From Thraustochytrium sp. TN22 (lineage: Eukaryota; Sar; Bigyra; Thraustochytrida; Thraustochytriidae), in NCBI GenBank assembly GCA_013306675.1, contig JABLUY010000014.1, positions 62,001 through 126,000 of the forward strand: a DNA stretch of 64,000 nucleotides, given 5' to 3'. Under the pieces are notes generated by a model, which saw only the letters and a program-made list of their open reading frames with translations, was not told the DNA's origin and searched no databases. Below are positions 9,550 to 19,270 of this stretch, piece by piece (within the stretch, counting starts at the first letter, position 1; each line of letters starts with the position of its first letter). The translations under genes and the position numbers were made by a program.

Positions 9550-10293
9550 TCAAGTAGAGCTTGTCGGGGTGTACGCGACGGCCTCGTGACACTTGAGAAA
9601 GGGCGCGAGCACGTGGGAGTGAACGTATAGCGCGCCGCGCTTGCTGGAGCTCTGCAGCCAGAGTGCGAGACCGAGCTTCATTGGGTAGTAAAATGGTGCG
9701 ATGCGCAACAGCAGGCCACTGCAGGCGAGCTCGAGCAGGTTCAAAAAGGCCATGCAGACCCAGTAAGTGACCCAACGCACGACCATGGCCTGGTCGCGCG
9801 ACTGCAGCGTGTCGAGCGTGGCGAGTGCCGGGTACGCGAAGCCCACGATCTCGCACCACTGGCGCGCCCCCCAGCCGAGCAAGAGCGACACCGCCATAAA
9901 GGCGCTGCCGTAGGACACGAGATCGAGCTTGGCCACGCCCGTGGCGCGCTCCAGCTGCTTGAGACCCTCGTAGTTGCCCAGCTCGCGCGCCAGCGCTCTT
10001 CGCGCCGTGAGCAGGTGCTGCTCAAGGCTGGGTCCAGGCTTCTCCAGCGACTCCGCGCCGCGGCTCGCCGCGTACAGCAGCGTCGTCGACTGCGCCGCTC
10101 CCGACGCGCGCGTCAGCCGCTGTCCGCCGCTGCCCGCGCTCCACGCGCCCGCCGTGCCGCCGGCGCCGGCGCCGCCGGCACCGGGCGACCCGCCGCCATC
10201 CGCGCCATCCTCGTCCCAGCGCTCCTCCGAGCTCCCGCTCGACGACCCCGACGCCCGCCGCGCGCGCCCGCGCGCCGTCGCCGCCGCGCGCAT
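9550..10293 (-). CDS. REEP/Yop1 (TB2/DP1/HVA22) family ER-shaping protein
   Basis: Codes for 247 residues. The C-terminal half matches the TB2/DP1/HVA22 family of reticulon-like hairpin proteins that curve tubular ER membrane. It shows the family order: a YPALATLDTL entry, a charged SRDQAMVVRWVTYWV stretch, a second hairpin with LLELACSGLLLRIAPFYYPMK, then LALWLQ and a C-terminal HSHVLAPFLKCHEAV region. The N-terminal 110 residues are Ser/Gly/Ala-rich and low complexity, with a LEQHLLTARRALARELGNYEGL stretch before the hairpins. The ATG at 10293 is the last in-frame ATG before a long minisatellite. The frame stays open through the repeat, but that extension encodes only Ser/Val/Leu-rich repeats and is rejected. 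Confidence 0.85.
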   Translation of the reverse strand: MRAAATARGRARRASGSSSGSSEERWDEDGADGGGSPGAGGAGAGGTAGAWSAGSGGQRLTRASGAAQSTTLLYAASRGAESLEKPGPSLEQHLLTARRALARELGNYEGLKQLERATGVAKLDLVSYGSAFMAVSLLLGWGARQWCEIVGFAYPALATLDTLQSRDQAMVVRWVTYWVCMAFLNLLELACSGLLLRIAPFYYPMKLGLALWLQSSSKRGALYVHSHVLAPFLKCHEAVAYTPTSST

Positions 10294-10358
10294 CGTCGCC
10301 CGCGCGCTGCACGCCCCGCCCGCGCGCCCCTGCCGAAGTGGTTTGCAGTTTCGGTCGG

Positions 10359-10830
10359 GACGAGCACGACGAGCACGACGAGCACGACGAGCATGACGTG
10401 CACGACGAGCTCGCCGAGCTCGCCGAGCTCGCCGAGCACGGCAAAAGACCGAGCCGAGGACGAGCACGACGAGCACGACGAGCACGGCAAGCACGATGAG
10501 CACGGCAAGCACGACTGGCACGGCAAAGACCGAGCCCAAGGACGAGCACGACGAGCATGGCGAGGACGATGAGTACGGCAAGCACGATGACCACGACGAG
10601 CTTGGCGAACTCGGCGAGCACGGCAAAAGACTGAGCCCGAGGACAAGCACGACGAGCTTAGTGAGCACGGCAAAAGACCCGAGCCCGAGGACAGGCACGA
10701 GGAGCACGGCAAGCACGACGGGCACGACGACCACGAGGAGCTCGGCGAACTCGACGAGCACAGCAAAAGGCCGAGCACGAGGACAAGCACGACGAGTATG
10801 GCAGCAGGACGAGCACAAGGACGAGCACGA
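10359..10830. repeat. Degenerate GACGAGCAC minisatellite upstream of the REEP-like gene
   Basis: A roughly 470-bp array with a basic 9-bp period (GACGAGCAC) and variants carrying GGCAAAGAC or GGCAAGCAC. Related degenerate sequence continues to about 10990. The purine-rich strand is the plus strand. It starts about 65 bp upstream of the REEP-like ATG and fills most of the 923-bp gap to the acyl-AMP ligase gene's stop. Because the period is a multiple of three, several frames are open through it, which explains spurious long ORFs on both strands. Confidence 0.85.
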
Positions 10831-11216
10831 CAGCGCCCTTGCAGGAGCGGGGGGGGGGGCGCACGAGGGCGAGAGGGAGGACGAGTAGGGCGGCAAGCAC
10901 CAGGATGCCCAAGGACTCACTGCCAGAGCGAGGCCGAGCATAAGGGCGAAACCCAGGACGCGACCACGAGCACGACGGAGATGAAAACGAAGACCTTTGG
11001 ACGAGGACGAGGATGAGGATAGCTCGGGCTCGGAGCAAGCTCCACGCAGCACGCAGTTAGCAACACGCAGCGTGAGCACCACGTTGAAGTATGAGCATGA
11101 CATCAAAAACAGGAATGAGAATGAGGACGGGTGGTCCCACACACACAACGATGATGCTCACTTACTTGGTGCATAACGATCTGAGATCAACTTCCAACAT
11201 ACCTGCGCAGTTCGCC

Positions 11217-14200
11217 TCACCCCAGGACGATTGGGGTTATGAGATTAGACCTTTGGTTTGCGCTGGGCTTGGCCTCTTGGTTCGGGGGGAGCTGCTGAGC
11301 GCAGGAACGCGGATTCAACACAGCACGGGATGGCACGCGACCTCTGCAGAGGCAGACGGAACCAGGCTGCAGGAGGGCCTGGGCACCGAGGCGCGAAGGC
11401 CCGAGCTCGAAGATGCCGTTGGAGAACTGGTGCGCCTCAAAGTAGGCGCTGTCTACAATGGCACCGGCGTCGGCCGTAAGGAGCTGGTGATCGCGAAGAA
11501 GGCTCGAATTAATGATGACGTCGTTGGCGATGCGGGCGCCCATGAAGCGCGCGAACAGGTTGTACATGAAGGAGGCGTGGAGGACGGGCAAGAGATATGC
11601 TTCGAAGATCGACGTGAGGTTCTGGTGCATGCAGTAGAGGCTGGCCGATCTTGGCACCTCCGTGAGGTCGCGCGAGAGCCCGAGCGCGACGAAGCCAACA
11701 AGGCGCTGCGTTAGCATCAGTCCGAGCATGGCAAGCCAAAAGCTCGCAGCGAGCAGCGCGATGGCCACGTTGCGATTCATGCCGGCGCCGAAGAGCGCCC
11801 ACGAGGCGAACTCGAAAGCCGGAACGAGCGAAAAGACGCCAACGAGCAAGAAGGCGAACCGGAGACCGAGCGAGAAGACCTCTTCTGCGATGGTCCACGG
11901 ACGCGTCAAACCCGCATGCCTGGTGTCCTGAGATGCGAGTGAAAATTCGGCGCCGCGGAATTTGCGATATCCCGGGGCCAGTACCTCGCCTGGGGCCAGG
12001 GCACTGAGCATGGCGAGACTTGAGCCTGATCGCAAGGAGCTCCCATGGCCGAGCGCGGCAAAGAGCCCCACCTCGCAGTCGTCTCCGATGTGAACTGGCG
12101 CAAGTTGGCCGTCCAGCTCGGTCTCCACGAAGACGAGGCTAGCCATGGAGTTTCTGCCCAGGTGAATGAGATCGACCTCGGAAGGGGAGATCCAGAAGGA
12201 GCCCGTGAGAAATGCGCCATGCCCGATTGACGCGCCCAGTGCACGATGATACCAGAGCACCAAGCGCGTTTCGTCGAGCCAATCGAGCCACGTCACGAAA
12301 CTGAGCCTGTACAGGTAGTCTGCAGTCCAGTGGCGAAGCGTCCGCAGCGAGCTGGGCGCCACCGGGCCAGGCCGGAGGCGGCCCACGAGTACCCACTTTC
12401 CAACAACCATGGTAATGGACATGACAAGGGCCGTGACAAAGTACGAGGAGGACCAGAAAGCTAGCTCCGCGTAGCGAAAGCCACCAGAGCCCGGATAGCC
12501 GCCCCATAGAAGCAGATTGACAACGCTAACCGCAAAGTAAGCCTGCAAAATGACGCACATGACGACGGCTTTGGCCGCGAGATCGGCCACAGCCCCCGCG
12601 ATGGTCGCCGCCCCGCGCTTGCGCCTCGTGAGCGTGGCGTTCACCGCCTCGCCCTCCGTCGCTACTCGCAGCGGTTCTAAGACCGCGTCCTCCGCGAGCG
12701 AAGCGCCGAGCATGACCATGGCGCCGGAACTCACGAGGCTACAGGCGCCCAGGTGCACGTGGCGGAAGCGCAGCGTCCTCGCCCTGGCATCGAAGGACCG
12801 GCTGATCACATTACCCTTGAGGATGGCCCCCGCGTCAACACGTACGAGATCGGGGTGTCGCAGGAGCGTCTTTAGCTTGGCGGAAAGCGCAATGCGGCCG
12901 CCCAGGAGCACATAGAAGATGTTGAGCATCGGGGTGTCGACCAGCCAGCGACCCACCGTGGTCTCCCACATGTGCATGTGGCGGTCCGCAAGCCACCAGC
13001 GGAGGTACGGCAGTGAGTTGATGGTTACCTCGTGTGGCGCGAGGCGACCAACAAGCGCCCACTTGGTGACCAGCACGAGCGAGGAGAAAGCAAGCATCCA
13101 GATAGGGATGACGAACGGCACGAGCACGCCGAGCATGTCAACGCCATCCGTGACGCGGTACCAGACCCATGGCTGACCCAGTCCACTCTCAAAGCGGACC
13201 CAGTAGCCGTAGTGGTACGCCGGCACGATCGACACGGCCATTTCGAAAAAGACGACCCAAACGCCGAGAAATTGGAGGAAGCCTGCCGCCCATCGCGGCA
13301 GTGCGGCGCTGGGGACGCGCACGAGATCATCCAGGGCGCGCAGCGTGCTTCGCTTGGTCTCCGCCGCCTCCGCGAGGCGGCGCACCGTGCGATAGGTTGC
13401 GATCATGTCACCATCGGCCTGCTCACCTTCGCCCACGAGCTTGTCCAGGTGGGCCCCCACCTCGAACATGGCCATCGAGCTCATGCCGGCCTCGAAGAGA
13501 TCCTCATCCGGTCCAAGGCTTGCCGCACCAAGGCTCTGCTGCGTCTTGGCGAGCAGCCAGTCAAGACGTCCCTCAGGTCCGTCAGGAGGGGCATCCTCGG
13601 GCTCCGAGTCCGCCATGGCCGCGCGCAGCTCCGGCCCTTTGGGCACGCCCCCAGCCTGAGTCTGCGCCACGACGGCGAGCTCATGCCTCTGAAAGGCATC
13701 GCGTGCGGCGCGGCGGCGAATCTTGCCGCTCGTTGTCTTGGGTATCGTGCGCGGCTTGATGAGCACAACAGCGAGCGGCACGAAGCCGTGGTCGGAAACG
13801 ATGGCAGCGCGCACAGCGCTTGCGAGACCGCTGGCGTCTCGAATCTTGGCGTCGCGCACCTCGGCGACAACCACGACGTCCTCAGACCCCTCGAGGCAAA
13901 ACGCTGCGCAACAGCCGGGCCGGATGTCGGCGCTGCAAGCGTCAACGCTGGCCTCCACGTCCTGCGGAAATATGTTGCGCCCGCGCACGATGAACATGTC
14001 CTTGATGCGACCGCACACGAACACTTCACCGTGGTGCAGAAAGCCCATGTCTCCGGTGCGCAAGTAGGTCTGGCCGTCCGGCACGGCAAGCGTGGCGTTG
14101 AGTTGCGACATCGAGAGGTCCGGTCTGCCGAGATACGCACAGACCTTGCTCGGCCCGGTGGTCCAGATCTCACCAATGTGGGCATCGTCGAGCGGGACGC

Positions 14201-15380
14201 GTGTCTCAGGGTGCACGATGCGGATCGTGGTCCCCGGGCCTGGTTGCCCGTTGCTGATGAGTTCGAGACCACCGCCGCATGAGTCCTCCTCCTCGACCAG
14301 GGCGCCAGGTGCGAGCTCGAAACCCGCGCGCAGACGCACCGCACGTGGGCCCCGGGGAGGCTGGTGCGTGGAGAGCAGCATCACGCTCTCCGCCAGGCCG
14401 TACGTGGGGTCCATGTACTCCATGCGCACGCCTTGAGCACTGAAAGCGTCGACGAAGTGCCGCAGCGTCTCCATGCGCACCGGCTCGGCGCCGGGCGAGT
14501 AGCGCTTGCACGTGCTGAGGTCAAGCGCCGCGCGCTTGGCGGGCGGAATCTTGCGCACGACGAGCTCGAAGGCGAAGCTTGGTCCGCACGTCATCGTCGC
14601 GCGGTACTTGGAGATGGATGTCAGCCAGAGCGCTGGGTTCCGCAAAAACGATGCTGGCGAAAATTGTACCATCGGGCAACCCATGGTGATGGCGCTCAGC
14701 GTGCAGCCCACGAGGCCCATGTCATGGTAGAAGGGCACCCAGCTCACGCCTCGTGTGGCCTCGCTGATGCCCATGGCCGTGCAAATGCTGACCAGGTTTG
14801 CGTTGAGATTGCCGTGCGTGACGCAGACTCCCTTGGGATCGCCCGTGCTCCCGCTGGAGAACTGGACAATGGCAATCTCGTCCGACGCGGCTTTGTGCGG
14901 CAGCGCGATCTCGAAGGCGCGCTTGGCCTTGCCTGCGTCGTGCCACTTGAGCCCTGCTGGGAATTTCCCGGCACCAATGAGCAGCCGTCGGGCGCGCAAA
15001 AATGTAGCATGCGACAGCACATGCGTGAGCTGCGTCGCCTCGACTACTTTAGCCAACTTCGCGAGCCCTGGCTTGGGGTTCATCGGGTCTGGCGGGTAGA
15101 TGGGCACAGCGACGAAGCCCCCGAGCAGGCACGCGAGCATAGCGACGATAAAGTCGAGCCCAGGCGCGAAGACCAGGAGCACCATCTCACCGCGTCGGAC
15201 GCCCCAGGCGCGCTCCAGGCTCTGCGCCGCACCCAGGGCCGCGGTCACAAGCTCTCGCCGCGAGAGCCTCGCCACCTCATTTCCTAGGTCATCCAGCCAG
15301 GTGAACTGCGCCTGCTCGGGCTGCTCCGTGGCCCGCCGCACCACCTTCTCGCAGAAGCTGCTCTGGAGCTCCCCTATCAT
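11217..15380 (-). CDS. Acyl-AMP ligase (FAAL-like) - carrier protein - Pls-type membrane module fusion
   Basis: Codes for 1387 residues from the ATG at 15380, which fits the usual start of this family. Residues 1-560 are an adenylate-forming domain: P-loop FSSGSTGDPKG (174-184), YGLAE (327-331), TGD (442-444), hinge region GRIKDMFIVRGRN (457-469) and catalytic Lys in TTSGKIRRR (K553). The early YPPDP motif resembles fatty acyl-AMP ligases. Residues about 605-675 are an acyl carrier domain; FEAGMSSM places the phosphopantetheine serine at S635. From about 695 onward there are about six hydrophobic helices interleaved with soluble segments resembling the left-handed beta-helix modules of the C-terminal Pls-like region of poly-lysine synthetases. 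Predicted role: activate a fatty or amino acid, load it on the carrier and transfer it at a membrane. The product is unknown. No condensation or reductase domain is seen. Confidence 0.85.
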   Translation of the reverse strand: MIGELQSSFCEKVVRRATEQPEQAQFTWLDDLGNEVARLSRRELVTAALGAAQSLERAWGVRRGEMVLLVFAPGLDFIVAMLACLLGGFVAVPIYPPDPMNPKPGLAKLAKVVEATQLTHVLSHATFLRARRLLIGAGKFPAGLKWHDAGKAKRAFEIALPHKAASDEIAIVQFSSGSTGDPKGVCVTHGNLNANLVSICTAMGISEATRGVSWVPFYHDMGLVGCTLSAITMGCPMVQFSPASFLRNPALWLTSISKYRATMTCGPSFAFELVVRKIPPAKRAALDLSTCKRYSPGAEPVRMETLRHFVDAFSAQGVRMEYMDPTYGLAESVMLLSTHQPPRGPRAVRLRAGFELAPGALVEEEDSCGGGLELISNGQPGPGTTIRIVHPETRVPLDDAHIGEIWTTGPSKVCAYLGRPDLSMSQLNATLAVPDGQTYLRTGDMGFLHHGEVFVCGRIKDMFIVRGRNIFPQDVEASVDACSADIRPGCCAAFCLEGSEDVVVVAEVRDAKIRDASGLASAVRAAIVSDHGFVPLAVVLIKPRTIPKTTSGKIRRRAARDAFQRHELAVVAQTQAGGVPKGPELRAAMADSEPEDAPPDGPEGRLDWLLAKTQQSLGAASLGPDEDLFEAGMSSMAMFEVGAHLDKLVGEGEQADGDMIATYRTVRRLAEAAETKRSTLRALDDLVRVPSAALPRWAAGFLQFLGVWVVFFEMAVSIVPAYHYGYWVRFESGLGQPWVWYRVTDGVDMLGVLVPFVIPIWMLAFSSLVLVTKWALVGRLAPHEVTINSLPYLRWWLADRHMHMWETTVGRWLVDTPMLNIFYVLLGGRIALSAKLKTLLRHPDLVRVDAGAILKGNVISRSFDARARTLRFRHVHLGACSLVSSGAMVMLGASLAEDAVLEPLRVATEGEAVNATLTRRKRGAATIAGAVADLAAKAVVMCVILQAYFAVSVVNLLLWGGYPGSGGFRYAELAFWSSSYFVTALVMSITMVVGKWVLVGRLRPGPVAPSSLRTLRHWTADYLYRLSFVTWLDWLDETRLVLWYHRALGASIGHGAFLTGSFWISPSEVDLIHLGRNSMASLVFVETELDGQLAPVHIGDDCEVGLFAALGHGSSLRSGSSLAMLSALAPGEVLAPGYRKFRGAEFSLASQDTRHAGLTRPWTIAEEVFSLGLRFAFLLVGVFSLVPAFEFASWALFGAGMNRNVAIALLAASFWLAMLGLMLTQRLVGFVALGLSRDLTEVPRSASLYCMHQNLTSIFEAYLLPVLHASFMYNLFARFMGARIANDVIINSSLLRDHQLLTADAGAIVDSAYFEAHQFSNGIFELGPSRLGAQALLQPGSVCLCRGRVPSRAVLNPRSCAQQLPPNQEAKPSANQRSNLITPIVLG

Positions 15381-16393
15381 CCGAGTCGCCTTGGCCCGAG
15401 TCCTTTGCCACCGTGACGTTTATGCTCTCAGGCTGCGCTTGCCTTCCAGTTCAAGTTCTGCCAGTGCGAGGTGGCCCAGGCGGCCCACGGCCACTGCCAC
15501 GATTCCCGGAGCTTCCCGGACTTGCCAGAGATTTGCCAGCGCGGCCGGCCCACTCACCCCTCCGCCCCGGGCCCTCATCAGGCTGTTAGTAATTAGCTCT
15601 AATTTACTGGCGGGTGCGCGCCGTGATAGGCTAGGACCAGGGTATGGGGGTAGTACCACTGCAGGTACCGTACGTGGCCGTCCGAGTCGTAGTACCCGGC
15701 GCTGGACAAGTCGCCCGCCGTGACGTGACGCTGGCGACCAGTCTCACGGTTGCTCATAAACTGGCCCATCAAACGAGCTAGGCCGCCTAGGCTAGGCGCC
15801 ACGAAGCAGCAGCCGAAAAAGCTACATTCACTGCAATCACACCGACCCTCTGCCCAGCTGGCAGACAGAAGCCCGGCCGAGCTTGCTGACAGAGAGTCAC
15901 GTAAACATGACGTAAAATCTCGGCTGGACTGTGCACGCTGGCCTTCAAGTTGCGGCGCTCACGGGGTCAGGTACCGACCGTGGAACTAAAACGACTTACT
16001 TACCGTGACAGGTGGCGGTGGTGGTGTTGGTCCCACCCACCCCTGTGACTGGGACTGGTAACCCGCAAGTTCAAGTATTCCGAGGCCGGGTGAGGTCACG
16101 GTACCTGTTGATTCAATGTCTAGTCTGACTCACATCAGCGACAGCTCGGCGCCGCGTCCTTGCGCAGGACAACAAGGACTCGGACGACAGGAACTCGTCC
16201 AATCGAGAGGAGGACGACGATGGGCCCGCGGAGCGCAGCATGCTGCTCGCGCGAAAGCGCACTGCGCGCAGGTACCGCAACGAGGCGCGGGGAGCACCCC
16301 CGCACGGCTACAGTGGTGGTCTTGGGCTCGGCGAGGCCGCTGCTCCAGCTGGCCCGCGAGCATAACCGCGACGACTCGGAGCTGGCGGCGGCC
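15381..16393. other. Divergent intergenic region (FAAL-like gene / WW-R3H gene)
   Basis: About 1 kb between two divergently transcribed genes. It holds no supported gene and presumably contains both promoters. GGTGGCGGTGGTGGTG-like runs lie near 16010-16030. No clear TATA box was seen. Confidence 0.4.
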
Positions 16394-17119
16394 ATGTCAA
16401 AGGCAGACGACGCGGGGGCGGCGGTGGCGGCGGCGACGGCGACGGCGGGAGCCGAGGGCAGCGAGGTGCTGCCGCCCGGGTGGCAGCGCGGGTGGAGCCG
16501 CACCAAGAACAAGGCTTACTACACCGATGGCAAGGTGTCCGTGTGGACGGTGGACGAGGCTCGCGCAAAATCCGCCGCGGACGCCGCAGCGCGCGGCGAA
16601 GCCGGCGGCGAGGGCGCCAGCGCAAAGGACGTTGTGCGCGTGCGCGCCTTCCCCGAGACGGCGACTGTGAACCCGGAAGCCTTCGAGGCCTTCGTTCACG
16701 ACCAGGTCAAGGCGTTCTTGGCCGACGAGAGCAAGACGTCCCTCGTCTTCCCGCCGTGTGACAAGGACAAGCGCTACACGATCAACGAGGCGGCGGACGA
16801 CTTCGCGCTCGTGCCGGAGACGGACAAGCGCGACATGGGCTCGCACATTGGCACCTTCTTGACGCTCTTCAAGCCGGGCCACTCCACGCAGGAGAAGCGC
16901 GAGGCCAAGGCCAAGGCCGAGGCCGAGGCGCGCCTCGCCGCGCGCGCCGATGACCCGGCGGCCGTGGCGCGCCGCAAGCGCGCTCGCGTTGACGAACCGC
17001 TGCCGCTGGCCGCGGCCGCGGCGGCCGCGGCCGCCAGCAGCTCCGACAAGGATGGCTCCGCGCTGACCAAGCTCGGAACCACCACGAGGGACCGCCGCAC
17101 GATCGAGGAGATCCAGCGC
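16394..17119 (+). CDS. WW-like plus R3H domain protein, first exon
   Basis: The ATG at 16394 starts a 242-residue exon. LPPGWQRGWSRTKNKAYY (residues about 29-46) resembles a WW or WW-like fold. Residues about 95-150 (FVHDQVKAFL, then TSLVFPPCDKDKRYTINEAADDF, cited in parts) match an R3H single-strand nucleic-acid-binding domain. A basic/Ala-rich segment and RRTIEEIQ close the exon. The layout recalls SPAG7-type R3H proteins. The exon stops at CAGCGC|GTAAGT (GT at 17120-17121), a canonical 5' splice site in phase 0. The best polypyrimidine/AG acceptor is TTTTCTTATCATATGCAG, ending at 17517, but the frame after it is not certain; a second exon would overlap the 3' end of the convergent Rieske gene. 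Earlier upstream ATGs (for example near 16220) are possible starts. Likely nuclear and RNA-related by family. Confidence 0.7.
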
Positions 17120-17517
17120 GTAAGTTCACTGGCATGCACCGCCCTTGCTATCCGTAGGCCCGAGGAGGCTCACTCTTCTTGCGCGTGCTCTTGGTGTGGG
17201 GTGGGACGCAGGACCTGCATGGGAGATAGGGAATTGGAAACCACCGTCCCAGGCCGCGGCGCGTCGAGGGCGAACGAGGTCGCCCTGCCGCAGCCCGGCC
17301 CGAGAGGCGTTGCGCAGCTTTACCAGCAGAGCAATGGCCATCTCGATGTGCCACCGACTCTACCAGGGCTACTTTGCTGGCTGGCTGGCTAGAGCACCGA
17401 ACTGTATGCTACGTCGCTGGACGCCTGTTTGCCGAAGCGCGCACTTCTTCTTGGCGGTAACGTTTATAAAGCCCGGCTGATCAAATCACAGAGTCGGCGT
17501 TTTCTTATCATATGCAG
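17120..17517 (+). other. Probable intron of the WW-R3H gene
   Basis: Begins GTAAGT and ends in a T-rich tract followed by ATGCAG. Reading through it gives residues with no family resemblance and a stop at 17390-17392. Other AG acceptors exist inside (near 17329 and 17391), so the 3' boundary is a best guess. Confidence 0.55.
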
Positions 17518-17538
17518 GTGCATGCGAGTGCGCCGGCG

Positions 17539-18633
17539 TCAAAAGTCGTCTGCGGCAGCAAAGGAGGAGGCGTTGAAGGCCGCGAAGCCGACCTGCACCT
17601 CGCCGTCGACGACCCGACAAGGGTAGACGGGCTGGCGGTAGGTAGTCTGGTTGAGGCAGTCACCGGTGCGCAGGTCGAAGCGCCAGCCGTGCCACGGGCA
17701 GGCGACGCAGGGCGCCGGGCGTGCCGTGCGAGCCCCCTCAAGAGCGCTCGCGTATGGCGTGCTGCGAATGTCCTCGATGTCGCCCTGAAAAAGGGGCCCG
17801 CCCTGGTGGCAGCAGGCGTTCTCGATAGCATAGAACCGGCCCTTGTACTTGAAGAGCGCGAGCTTGACGCCGTTGGCCTCCGCGGCCTTGCCCAGAGGCG
17901 GGCCCTCGCGCTTGAGCTTGACGCGGCGCACCTGGCCCGTCACGGTGTACTGCGACTTGTACTCGGGCGGTTGTGTGGCGCTGTCCACGACTGAAGCAGC
18001 TACCACGCCGGTGCCAAAGTACATGAGGTCGGTAGCGGCCGCGCCACCCCGCGCGGCTGCGCCACTGCCCTCATCCAGACTGAGCGAGCCCATGTCCGGC
18101 AGCTGGCTGCCTTCGAAGGCTGTCGTGGGCCGCGAGCATGCCGTCAGCGAGTTGGGCGACGACAGGTAGCCGTCACTGTCCTCCTGCTGGTCCTTGCGCG
18201 GCTGCAGCAGGCTCTGCGACAGGTCCAGCGGCTGCGGCTGCGGCTTGGCCCTGACCGCACGAGGCCGCAGCACCTCGCCGCGCCCGCCGCGCACGCCCGT
18301 GGACTGCGTGATCATGCGCGGCTCGCCATCCTCGTCCGCCGCGTCGCCGCCGCGCGCCAGCCCCAGCAGCAGCGCGCGCCGGTCGGCGGCCTCCTCGTCG
18401 GCGGCCCCGCGCGAGTTGCCGCGCCCCGCCGCCCTGGCCGCAGACGCGGACGCAGACGCAGACGCGGAGGCGGACGCAGACGCAGACGTGGACTTGGCCG
18501 TGGGCGCGGCAGCGGGCAGGGCCAGCGGGGGCACCGCGTCCTCGCCCTCCGCGCGCAGCCGGTACTCCTTCACGAGCGGCGGCGTGTCCAGCCTGAACAG
18601 CTCGCGCGCCGCGCCGCGGCCGTCCTGCTCCAT
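17539..18633 (-). CDS. Rieske [2Fe-2S] domain protein
   Basis: Codes for 364 residues from the ATG at 18633, the only ATG before the frame runs into Arg/Ala-rich sequence. The C-terminal 110 residues form a Rieske fold: NACCHQGGPLF gives C274-x-H276 and CPWHGWRF gives C312-x-x-H315, the four cluster ligands, followed by LRTGDCLNQTTYRQPVYPCRV in the usual place. Before it lie a low-complexity alternating Ser/Ala stretch, an acidic section and Ser-rich sequence, with no obvious transmembrane helix. Stand-alone Rieske proteins of this type donate or accept electrons in soluble oxygenase or oxidoreductase systems; the partner is not in this window. The stop lies within 25 bp of the putative second exon of the convergent WW-R3H gene. 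Confidence 0.85.
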   Translation of the reverse strand: MEQDGRGAARELFRLDTPPLVKEYRLRAEGEDAVPPLALPAAAPTAKSTSASASASASASASASAARAAGRGNSRGAADEEAADRRALLLGLARGGDAADEDGEPRMITQSTGVRGGRGEVLRPRAVRAKPQPQPLDLSQSLLQPRKDQQEDSDGYLSSPNSLTACSRPTTAFEGSQLPDMGSLSLDEGSGAAARGGAAATDLMYFGTGVVAASVVDSATQPPEYKSQYTVTGQVRRVKLKREGPPLGKAAEANGVKLALFKYKGRFYAIENACCHQGGPLFQGDIEDIRSTPYASALEGARTARPAPCVACPWHGWRFDLRTGDCLNQTTYRQPVYPCRVVDGEVQVGFAAFNASSFAAADDF

Positions 18634-19270
18634 GCTCGCTTCCTTGCTGCCGGCCTGCCTGGCTGCCGGCGCCGGCGCGCGGGGCCGGCCTGCTGCGCCG
18701 CTCGCGGGGCTGGGCCGCCGCGGCCGCCTTGCCGCTCTGCCGCGCGCGCGGCCCGAGGCGGCGCCAGCCGGGGCGAGGTTTGAATCGATCGATCGATGGA
18801 CGGATGATGCGAGCGAGCCCAGCCCGCGCGCCGCTGCGCCGCCGCGGGCGCGCGCGGCGGGGCGAGGCGATGCCGGGGCGAGGCAGGGCCTACCCGCTGC
18901 TCGCCCGGGTCCGAGTCCGGCTCCGTGTCGGCAGCGGCGCGGCGCGGCCGAGCCTGAGCTGAGTTGAGCCTGAGCTGAGCGAGTCGCGCGTCTGGTCGCA
19001 GCGCCGCCGCGGTCGAGGTCGACCAAGGCAAATTCGAATCATCGATCATGATCCAATTCAAATCCAACGTTCGAACCGAATTCGAATTCAAACCTAGACC
19101 TCCATCGGCCAGCCAATCCTCGCGGCCCGGGGCCGCCGCCGCCAAGACCCTTCCCGAGCTCGGCGGCGGCGACCGGGGCCTGTCTCGTCTCGTAACGAGC
19201 GGGCAAGGCCACGCGCGCCTGGGCGGCAGGCGTGCCGAGGTCAGGGACGCAAAAGGCCAATCAGCGCAGG
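18634..19270. promoter_or_regulatory. Divergent promoter region with AT-rich TTCGAATTC motifs
   Basis: 637 bp between the divergent Rieske and glycosyltransferase starts. Most is GC-rich, but 19028-19096 is an AT-rich island with repeated CAATTCAAATCC, CGAATTCGAATTCAAACC and related motifs, and GATCGATCGATCGATGG lies near 18786. A similar motif occurs upstream of the NCKX gene (about 49599). I infer a shared promoter element; nothing here proves it. Confidence 0.4.

Noticed and set aside
10359-10830. Regular repeats that could suggest a CRISPR array
   Set aside because: The 9-bp units are contiguous without unique spacers, and the context is eukaryotic.
10294-11148. N-terminal extension of the REEP-like protein through the minisatellite
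   Set aside because: Encodes only Ser/Val/Leu/Arg repeats, open in several frames, and has no counterpart in the family.
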